Part shown: in pieces, positions 1-4,684 of the stretch | Numbering within the stretch: position 1 is the stretch's first letter | Layout: every line of letters begins with the position of its first letter | Assembly: GCA_030544185.1 (NCBI GenBank) | Contig: JAUNRO010000235.1 | Coordinates: forward strand, 1 to 5,261 | Reading direction: 5' to 3' | Origin: Propionibacteriaceae bacterium | Lineage (GTDB): Bacteria > Actinomycetota > Actinomycetes > Propionibacteriales > Propionibacteriaceae | DNA length: 5,261 nt | The notes under the pieces: generated by a model | What the model was told of the DNA's origin: nothing | What the model saw: the letters and a program-made list of their open reading frames with translations, nothing else | Database searches by the model: none | Made by a program: the position numbers and the translations under genes

Positions 1-1
1 G

Positions 2-85
2 ACCGACGAGTCGCTGCACCTCGGCGACTTCGAGAAGGCGTGCCGGGCGGAGGCGATGTTCCTGCAGAGGCTCGGCGATGGGTGA
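2..85 (+). CDS. C-terminal end of an unrecognised protein (5' part outside window)
   Basis: An open frame enters from the left edge and ends at TGA 83-85, giving 27 residues that end in AEAMFLQRLGDG. The fragment is amphipathic and probably helical (LGDFEKACRAEAMFLQRL), without a membrane segment or recognisable motif. It is accepted as a real gene end because the next gene starts inside it: ATG 78 overlaps the last 8 nt, and an AGAGG ribosome-binding site (66-70) for that gene lies within these codons, a typical arrangement for co-translated genes. I cannot name the family from so short a tail. Confidence 0.5.
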   Translation, partial: TDESLHLGDFEKACRAEAMFLQRLGDG

Positions 86-551
86 TCCGGACGAGGCGCG
101 GCCGGGTGATGCCGAGGCCGGGCGCACTGAGCAGCCGAAGCGCCCCCGCGGCCCGCGCGGCTATCGGGTCCCGGTGTTCGAGGGCTGGATCGACCGCCAG
201 ATCCGGGAGGCGATGGAGCGCGGCGAGTTCGACAACCTGCCCGGGGCCGGCCAGCCGATCCCCAACCTCGACGACACCGATGAGAACTGGTGGATCAAGG
301 CGAAGCTCGCCCGCGAGGGCCTCAAGCCGCCGCTGCCCAATGCCCTGGCGCTGCGCCGCGAGGTGGAGGAGATCCAGCGCACGCTCGCCGATGTGCGCAG
401 CGAGACGCAGGCCCGCGAGATCATCGCCGACCTCAACGCCCGAGTCCGCGAACTCTATCTCCACAGCGATCGCGGGCCGCTGATCGTCGTCCGGACCGTT
501 GCCGTCGAGCCCGCCATCGAGCAGTGGCGCCGGCGTCGGCAGGGCCCGTGA
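78..551 (+). CDS. DUF1992 / DnaJ-homologue subfamily C member 28 domain protein
   Basis: A 157-residue cytosolic protein of the DUF1992 family, called DnaJC28-like because the domain also occurs in eukaryotic DNAJC28; no J domain (HPD motif) is present here. A charged, Pro/Arg-rich leader (residues 1-30) precedes the conserved block: FEGWIDRQIREAMERG (about 34-49), then GEFDNLPGAGQPIPN (49-63), ENWWIKAKLAREGL and PPLPNALALRREVEEIQ. A helical Arg/Glu-rich region follows to the end (RRRRQGP). The start ATG 78 is supported by AGAGG 7 nt upstream and by the 8-nt overlap with the preceding gene, which suggests co-transcription. No signal peptide or membrane segment is visible. The biochemical function of the family is not established. 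The family call is confident from the W-I-D-x-x-I and LPGxGxPI signatures. Confidence 0.88.
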   Translation: MGDPDEARPGDAEAGRTEQPKRPRGPRGYRVPVFEGWIDRQIREAMERGEFDNLPGAGQPIPNLDDTDENWWIKAKLAREGLKPPLPNALALRREVEEIQRTLADVRSETQAREIIADLNARVRELYLHSDRGPLIVVRTVAVEPAIEQWRRRRQGP

Positions 552-614
552 CGCAGCGCACCTGCTCGTCTGGTCCGTTCCACCTGGCTGATCCCGGCTC
601 ACGGCTCGGCCCGA

Positions 615-655
615 CACCCGGCCACCCGTCGCGAAGGCGCTAGGCTGGCCGGGTG
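615..655. repeat. Perfect 10-bp inverted repeat upstream of purF
   Basis: CACCCGGCCA (615-624) is exactly complementary to TGGCCGGGTG (646-655), with a 21-nt spacer. Arm centres are 31 bp apart, close to three helical turns. In RNA it would form a strong GC-rich hairpin; the spacer can add a small GCG/CGC stem (631-633/638-640). No U-tract follows. It sits 64 nt after the DUF1992 stop and 27 nt before purF. It could be a terminator for the upstream genes, an attenuator, or a two-site operator, since it overlaps the putative -10 box. The repeat is seen directly; its role is inferred. Confidence 0.6.
641..646 (+). promoter_or_regulatory. Candidate -10 box (TAGGCT) for purF
   Basis: TAGGCT fits the actinobacterial TAnnnT -10 pattern and lies in the only gap before purF. 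The 618-623 position, 17 nt upstream, reads CCGGCC and does not resemble a -35 box. Transcription would start near 653, giving a leader of about 29 nt. The box abuts the right arm of the 615-655 inverted repeat, so a protein bound there would compete with polymerase. Support is the single hexamer and its position, hence low confidence. Confidence 0.3.
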
Positions 656-681
656 CCTCGCTCCGAGAAGAAAGTGTCGCC

Positions 682-2229
682 ATGGTGCGCCCGGACGGCC
701 GGTTGACGCACGAGCTTGATCCCCAGGATCGAGGCCCCCAGGACGCCTGCGGGGTGTTCGGCGTCTATGCGCCGGGCGAAGAGGTTGCGAAGCTCACCTA
801 TTTCGGGCTCTATGCCCTGCAGCACCGCGGACAAGAATCCGCGGGCATCGCCGTTTCCAACGGTCGCCAGATCATGGTCTTCAAGGACATGGGGCTGGTC
901 TCCCAGGTCTTCGACGAGGCCACCCTGAACTCGCTTTCGGGCCACGTCGCCATCGGCCACGCCCGCTATTCCACGACCGGGGCGAGCGTATGGCACAACG
1001 CCCAGCCGACCTTCCGTTCCACTCGTGACGGTGGGCTGGCGCTGGGTCACAACGGGAACCTGACGAATACCGATGAGCTCGAGGCGTGGCTCAACGAGCG
1101 GACCAGCAACGGGGTCGACCTGCCGCACAAGGAGCGGATGGACTCGACCAACGACACCTCGCTCATCACCGCGCTCATGGGCACCTTCGCCGATCTCGAC
1201 ACCGAGGCCGCCGCGCTGGAGGTCCTGCCGCGACTCGAGGGCGCGTTCTGCTTGGTGTTCATGGACAACAACACCCTCTATGCCGCCCGCGATCCGCAGG
1301 CCATCCGGCCGCTGGCGATCGGCCGGCTCGATCGCGGCTGGGTCGTCGCGTCGGAGACCGCCGCGCTCGACATCGTCGGCGCCAGCTATGTCCGCGACGT
1401 CGAGCCGGGCGAACTGGTCACGATCGGCGCCCACGGCGTGCGGTCGACCCGGTTCGCGACACCGCGGCCCAAGGCGTGCCTCTTCGAATATGTCTATCTG
1501 TCCCGCCCCGACACCCTCCTCAACGGCCGCCGCGTGCACAACGTCCGGGTGAAGATCGGCAAGATCCTGGCCAGGGAGCATCCCGCCGAGGCGGACCTGG
1601 TCATCCCGACTCCCGAATCGGGGACGCCCGCGGCGATCGGTTTCGCTGCGGAATCCGCAATCCCCTATGGCCAGGGATTGGTCCGCAACGCCTATGTGGG
1701 GCGCACGTTCATCCAACCCAGCCAGACCATCCGCCAACTCGGCATCCGGCTCAAACTCAACCCCCTGCGCGACGTGGTCGCTGGGCGCCGCCTCGTCGTG
1801 GTCGACGACACGATCGTGCGCGGCAACACCCAGCGCCAGGTGGTGGCGATGCTGCGCCAGGCGGGCGCCCGCGAGGTGCACGTGCGGATCTCCTCGCCGC
1901 CGGTGGAGTGGCCCTGCTTCTATGGGATCGACTTCGCCACCCGCTCGGAGCTGCTCGCCCCGGGGATGAGCGTGACCGAGATGTGTGCCGCGATCGGTGC
2001 GGACTCGCTCGGTTTCCTGTCGCTGGACGGCCTGATCCAGACCACCCACAAGCCGGCGAACGAGCTGTGCCGGGCCTGCTTCGACGGCGAATATCCCGTG
2101 CGCCTGCCGCCCATGCGCCACGGCGAGCTGGAGTCCTGGCGCACGGACGATGGCGGGGCCTATCGATTGGCGCCGGTGAGCGCCGTCCAGCCGATGCTCG
2201 AGGAAGAGGACGACGATGACGATGACTGA
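682..2229 (+). CDS. purF: Amidophosphoribosyltransferase (glutamine PRPP amidotransferase)
   Basis: PurF catalyses the first committed step of purine synthesis: PRPP + glutamine to 5-phosphoribosylamine, in the cytosol. The 515-residue frame is full length. Residues 1-22 form a propeptide; self-cleavage, as in the Bacillus-type enzyme, would expose nucleophile Cys23 (DACGVFG). The N-terminal glutaminase domain has QHRGQESAG, GHARYSTTG (Arg95) and GHNGN (Asn124-Gly125, oxyanion hole). The phosphoribosyltransferase domain has the loop YVGRTFIQPSQTIRQ (338-352) and PRPP motif VVDDTIVRGNT (Asp375-Asp376). Four cysteines in family positions, Cys266 (KACLFEY), Cys412 (PCFYGID), Cys463 and Cys466 (CRACF), indicate the [4Fe-4S] type rather than the cluster-free E. 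coli type. ATG 682 has the purine-rich AGAAGAAAG (666-674) before it; GTG 685 is a near-equivalent alternative. The protein ends in an acidic run, EEEDDDDDD, whose codons carry purM's ribosome-binding site. All 13 Tyr codons are TAT. By family precedent, purine nucleotides should feedback-inhibit the enzyme. Confidence 0.98.
   Translation: MVRPDGRLTHELDPQDRGPQDACGVFGVYAPGEEVAKLTYFGLYALQHRGQESAGIAVSNGRQIMVFKDMGLVSQVFDEATLNSLSGHVAIGHARYSTTGASVWHNAQPTFRSTRDGGLALGHNGNLTNTDELEAWLNERTSNGVDLPHKERMDSTNDTSLITALMGTFADLDTEAAALEVLPRLEGAFCLVFMDNNTLYAARDPQAIRPLAIGRLDRGWVVASETAALDIVGASYVRDVEPGELVTIGAHGVRSTRFATPRPKACLFEYVYLSRPDTLLNGRRVHNVRVKIGKILAREHPAEADLVIPTPESGTPAAIGFAAESAIPYGQGLVRNAYVGRTFIQPSQTIRQLGIRLKLNPLRDVVAGRRLVVVDDTIVRGNTQRQVVAMLRQAGAREVHVRISSPPVEWPCFYGIDFATRSELLAPGMSVTEMCAAIGADSLGFLSLDGLIQTTHKPANELCRACFDGEYPVRLPPMRHGELESWRTDDGGAYRLAPVSAVQPMLEEEDDDDDD
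2201..2209 (+). promoter_or_regulatory. purM ribosome-binding site inside the end of purF
   Basis: The purine run AGGAAGAGG lies within PurF's Glu codons. GAGG (2206-2209) is 6 nt before ATG 2216 and 12 nt before the in-frame ATG 2222, so spacing favours 2216. Because purF is translated through this site and stops at 2227-2229, purM initiation is probably coupled to purF termination. Confidence 0.75.
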
Positions 2230-3289
2230 CTCGACAGGCTCCGGGAGTGCGTACGCCCGAGCCGGCGTCGACATCGAGGCCGGGGATCGTGCGGTCGAGC
2301 TGATGAAGGCCTCGGTCGCCAAGACCCACCGCCCAGAGGTGCTCGGTGGGCTGGGTGGGTTCGCCGGATTTTTCGACGCCTCGACTCTCGCGGCCTATCG
2401 GCACCCGGTCCTCGCCACCTCGACCGACGGCGTCGGCACGAAGGTCGCGATCGCCCAGGCGATGGATGTCCACAACACGATCGGCTTCGATCTGATCGGC
2501 ATGCTCGTCGACGATCTCGTGGTGGTGGGGGCGCAGCCGTTGTTCGTGACCGACTACATCGCGTGCGGCAAGGTCGTGCCGGAGCGGATCGCTGCGATCG
2601 TCAGTGGCATCGCCGAGGCCTGTGTGGTCGCCGGCGCAGCCCTGCTCGGGGGCGAGACCGCGGAGCACCCGGGCCTGCTGGGCCCAGACGACTATGACAT
2701 CGCCGGGGCGACCACCGGCGTGGTGGAAAAGGAGCGGATCCTCGGTCCCCATCGCGTACGCCCGGGCGACCGCCTGGTGGCGATGGCCTCCTCCGGCCTG
2801 CACTCCAACGGCTATTCGCTCGTCCGCCACGTCCTGCTGACCGAGGCGGGCTGGGCGCTGGACCGCGAGGTGCCGGAGCTGGGACGCCTGCTCGGTGAGG
2901 AATTGCTGGAGCCCACCCGCGTCTATGCCCAGGACTGCCTGGAGCTGGCCGACACCGTCGATGTCCGGGCCATGAGCCACGTCACCGGCGGCGGGCTGGC
3001 GAACAACCTGGCACGCGTCCTGCCGGATTCGGTCAGCGCCGTCGTCGACCGCTCGACGTGGCAGCCCGGGCCGATCTTCTCGCTCGTCCAGCAGGTCGGC
3101 AGGATCTCCCAGCCGGACATCGAGGCAACGCTCAACATGGGTGTCGGGATGATCGCGCTCGTGTCCTCCGACGATGCCGACAAAGCCGTGAAACACCTTG
3201 TCCAGCGAGGAATTCCGGCTTGGATCGCCGGCGAGGTGACCGAATCGCCCGGGGGGACGGTCGCCATGCAGGGAGGTCATCCCGGCTGA
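2216..3289 (+). CDS. purM: Phosphoribosylformylglycinamidine cyclo-ligase (AIR synthetase)
   Basis: PurM closes the imidazole ring: FGAM + ATP to 5-aminoimidazole ribonucleotide, the fifth step of IMP synthesis, acting as a cytosolic dimer. At 357 residues it is near the usual family length. Conserved blocks in order: AYARAGVDIEAGD (12-24), GGLGGFAGFFD, the ATP/metal motif TSTDGVGTK (68-76), NTIGFDLIGMLVDDL, GGETAEHPG (145-153; the His replaces the more common Met), YDIAGATTGVVE, SSGLHSNGYSLVR, SHVTGGGLANNL (TGGG at 257-260) and a TLNMGVGM block near the C-terminus. ATG 2216 is preferred on spacing; ATG 2222 would remove only two residues. The gene overlaps purF by 14 nt, so the two are co-transcribed and probably co-translated. 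The last residues (about GGTVAMQGGHPG) are Gly-rich and look variable. Confidence is very high from collinear motifs. Confidence 0.98.
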   Translation: MTMTDSTGSGSAYARAGVDIEAGDRAVELMKASVAKTHRPEVLGGLGGFAGFFDASTLAAYRHPVLATSTDGVGTKVAIAQAMDVHNTIGFDLIGMLVDDLVVVGAQPLFVTDYIACGKVVPERIAAIVSGIAEACVVAGAALLGGETAEHPGLLGPDDYDIAGATTGVVEKERILGPHRVRPGDRLVAMASSGLHSNGYSLVRHVLLTEAGWALDREVPELGRLLGEELLEPTRVYAQDCLELADTVDVRAMSHVTGGGLANNLARVLPDSVSAVVDRSTWQPGPIFSLVQQVGRISQPDIEATLNMGVGMIALVSSDDADKAVKHLVQRGIPAWIAGEVTESPGGTVAMQGGHPG

Positions 3290-3356
3290 CCCGCGTCGCT
3301 CCTTCCTGCCTGTGACCATGGCCCTCGGCAACATCGCAGAGGGTTCCGGACTCACC

Positions 3357-3385
3357 TTGGATGCGGGCGTTTCATTGGGTAGCCT
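3357..3385 (+). promoter_or_regulatory. Candidate promoter for DUF3073-hydrolase unit
   Basis: TTGGAT (3357-3362) and TAGCCT (3380-3385) are separated by 17 nt, ideal spacing for a housekeeping sigma factor, with the TAnnnT -10 typical of actinobacteria. Predicted start is about 3392, giving a leader of some 63 nt. This surrounding 165-nt gap is locally more AT-rich than the genes. The -35 matches consensus only in its TTG. A separate promoter here would let DUF3073 be expressed independently of purF-purM. Confidence 0.45.
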
Positions 3386-3407
3386 GTCCCCACGACAGTT
3401 AACCAAT
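3374..3407. repeat. Nested dyad over the DUF3073 promoter -10 and start region
   Basis: Two inverted repeats share almost the same centre (3390.5 and 3391): outer ATTGG (3374-3378) / CCAAT (3403-3407), and inner CTGTC (3384-3388) / GACAG (3394-3398) around CCCAC. Between them lie 5 nt on the left and 4 nt on the right. The element covers the proposed -10 box and transcription start, where a repressor would block initiation. Alternatively the inner arms are a short 5' hairpin. The symmetry is seen directly; operator function is inferred. Confidence 0.4.
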
Positions 3408-3439
3408 AAGTGCCGCGGCTTGCCCGCGAGCTGACATGC

Positions 3440-3446
3440 GAGGGGG
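3440..3446 (+). promoter_or_regulatory. Ribosome-binding site deciding the DUF3073 start
   Basis: GAGGGGG ends 8 nt before ATG 3455. It supports that start over the in-frame GTG 3410, which would add 15 residues unlike the family and has no purine run at a suitable distance. Confidence 0.75.
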
Positions 3447-3454
3447 TCGACCCA

Positions 3455-3679
3455 ATGGGGCGCGGCCGTGCAAAGGCGAAGCAGACCAAAGTTGCTCGCG
3501 AGTTGAAGTACCGTTCGATCGATACGGACTTCTCCTCGCTGGAACGTGAACTGCGTGGCGAGTCCAAGGACTACGCCGAAAAGGTGGACCAGACCGACAT
3601 CCCGGACGCATATGCCGATCTGGCAGAGCGCTACGAGACCCTCGACGACGATTACGAGGATCTGCGCAAGTCTGGTTGA
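3455..3679 (+). CDS. DUF3073 family small acidic-tailed protein
   Basis: A 74-residue protein of the actinobacterial DUF3073 family, function unknown. The invariant basic N-terminus MGRGRAKAKQTKVARELKY (1-19) is the family hallmark. The rest is acidic and helical (SLERELRGESKDYAEKV, then YADLAERYETLDDDYEDLRKSG), giving a strongly bipolar charge pattern that could suit nucleic-acid or ribosome contact, though this is only inference. No membrane segment or catalytic motif is visible. ATG 3455 is chosen for the GAGGGGG site and the family N-terminus. Its place just after purM matches what I recall from Streptomyces. Codon use differs from its neighbours: four of five Tyr codons are TAC, whereas the flanking genes mostly use TAT, and GTT, GCT and TTG appear early in the gene. 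This may reflect high expression. Confidence 0.9.
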   Translation: MGRGRAKAKQTKVARELKYRSIDTDFSSLERELRGESKDYAEKVDQTDIPDAYADLAERYETLDDDYEDLRKSG

Positions 3680-3685
3680 CCGCCG

Positions 3686-4669
3686 GTGATCCAACGCGCC
3701 TGGCATCCCGACCTGTTGGTCGGCTTCGAGCAGTGCCTGCTGCCGTTGGACCTTGTCGAGAACTCCCTCGGTGGTGATCCTGCCGAGGACTTCTCGGCTG
3801 TCCTGGTCAGGCCCGTGCAGCGGCCCGGAACGAACCGGGCCGTTCTCTATGTGCACGGCTGGAACGATTATTTCTTCCAGGCGCACTTGGCGGACTTCTG
3901 GGCCGAGCAGGGCTATGACTTCTATGCCCTGGACCTGCGCCGCTATGGGCGGTCCTGGCGGGAGGGCCAGCTCCGGGGGTTCACGACCGATCTCCGCGAG
4001 TATTTCGAGGAGCTCGACCTGGCCGTCGCCGAGCTGCGGGCCGATCACGATCACCTTGTGTTGATGGGCCACTCGACCGGTGCCCTGACCGCGGCGCTCT
4101 ATGCGCACGGGCATCCCGGTGAGTTCGACGCGCTGGTGCTCAACTCGCCGTGGCTCGATCTTCAGGGTGGGCCGCTGGCGCGCACGCTCGGGCCGTTGAT
4201 CAAGTCCCTGGGTGGGCAGCGGCCCACGACGATCCTGCCGCTGCCGGACTCCGGCTTCACGCGGAAGACCCTGCACGTCAACGAGGGCGGCGAATGGGAC
4301 TATGACCTCGCGCTCAAGTCCGGCGCGGTCTCACCGATCCGGGTCGGCTGGCTCAAGGCGGTCTTCCAGGGTCATGCCCGCGTGGCGGCAGGGCTGGCGA
4401 TCACGTGTCCGGTGCTCGTGCTGTGCTCGAGTCGCTCCGACTTCTCCCGCAAGTGGTCCGAGGCGATGCGCGCCGCCGACGTCGTGCTCGATGTGGACCA
4501 GATCGCCACGCGCGCGGTCCGGCTGGGGCCCATCGTGACGGTGGCCCGGATCGACGGGGCCGTCCACGACGTGGTGCTCTCCACCCCCGACGTCCGCGCC
4601 CGCGTGTTCGCCGAGATCACCCGCTGGCTCCGGGCGTACGCCCCGGTGGGAGCGTCCACCCGCGGCTGA
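3686..4669 (+). CDS. Alpha/beta hydrolase (serine aminopeptidase S33 / lysophospholipase-like)
   Basis: A 327-residue cytosolic alpha/beta-hydrolase of the Hydrolase_4/S33 group, which includes PldB-like lysophospholipases and monoacylglycerol-lipase-like enzymes. Visible features: strand plus oxyanion motif VLYVHGWNDYFFQ (His57-Gly58), YDFYALDLRRYGRS, the nucleophile elbow GHSTG with Ser130, the core strand CPVLVLCSSRSDFS, a probable catalytic acid at Asp265 or Asp269 (ADVVLDVDQI), and catalytic His294 in DGAVHDVVLS. The triad therefore appears intact. There is no signal peptide or lipobox. The substrate cannot be inferred; a carboxylic ester is likely. GTG 3686 is the first start after DUF3073's TGA (6 nt upstream, same frame); no Shine-Dalgarno lies at a usable distance (GAGGA 3656-3660 is 25 nt away), so translation probably depends on ribosomes finishing DUF3073. 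Eight of nine Tyr codons are TAT. Family call is strong, function open. Confidence 0.9.
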   Translation: MIQRAWHPDLLVGFEQCLLPLDLVENSLGGDPAEDFSAVLVRPVQRPGTNRAVLYVHGWNDYFFQAHLADFWAEQGYDFYALDLRRYGRSWREGQLRGFTTDLREYFEELDLAVAELRADHDHLVLMGHSTGALTAALYAHGHPGEFDALVLNSPWLDLQGGPLARTLGPLIKSLGGQRPTTILPLPDSGFTRKTLHVNEGGEWDYDLALKSGAVSPIRVGWLKAVFQGHARVAAGLAITCPVLVLCSSRSDFSRKWSEAMRAADVVLDVDQIATRAVRLGPIVTVARIDGAVHDVVLSTPDVRARVFAEITRWLRAYAPVGASTRG

Positions 4670-4684
4670 CGGATTCGCTGGTGG
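4656..4684. terminator. Possible bidirectional terminator hairpin between convergent genes
   Basis: CCACC (4656-4660) pairs with GGTGG (4680-4684). After one C/T mismatch, GCG (4662-4664) pairs with CGC (4676-4678), leaving an 11-nt loop. It spans the hydrolase stop and ends one base before the opposing gene's stop, the right place to end both transcripts. There is no U-tract on either side, so intrinsic termination would be of the weak, U-less kind reported in actinobacteria. The stem is modest and chance cannot be excluded. Confidence 0.3.

Noticed and set aside
640..2322. 560-codon open frame on the minus strand antisense to purF
   Set aside because: Its sequence is low-complexity (Arg/Gly/His/Asp-rich) as expected for the complement of a high-GC gene, while the plus strand encodes an unmistakable full-length PurF.
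3322..3343. CCCTC/GAGGG hairpin as a purM terminator
   Set aside because: Only five strong pairs with a 12-nt loop and a following TTCC rather than a U-tract; too weak to annotate.
3416..3433. Leader hairpin (CGGCTTG with CGAGCTG, loop CCCG) upstream of DUF3073 as a riboswitch or attenuator
   Set aside because: The pairing includes wobbles, competes with an alternative CGCGG/CCGCG stem, and matches no riboswitch class I know; GC-rich leaders form such stems by chance.
3318..3434. 38-codon plus-strand ORF from ATG 3318 in the purM-DUF3073 gap
   Set aside because: No ribosome-binding site precedes it, no motif is visible, and the proposed promoter and dyad lie inside it.
3410..3454. N-terminal extension of DUF3073 from GTG 3410
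   Set aside because: The family begins MGRGRAKAK, ATG 3455 has a strong GAGGGGG site 8 nt upstream, and the extension looks like untranslated leader.
1757..4276. 839-codon open frame on the minus strand spanning purF, purM, DUF3073 and the hydrolase
   Set aside because: It runs across four well-supported plus-strand genes and their intergenic gap, shows no recognisable domain, and has the composition of an antisense shadow.
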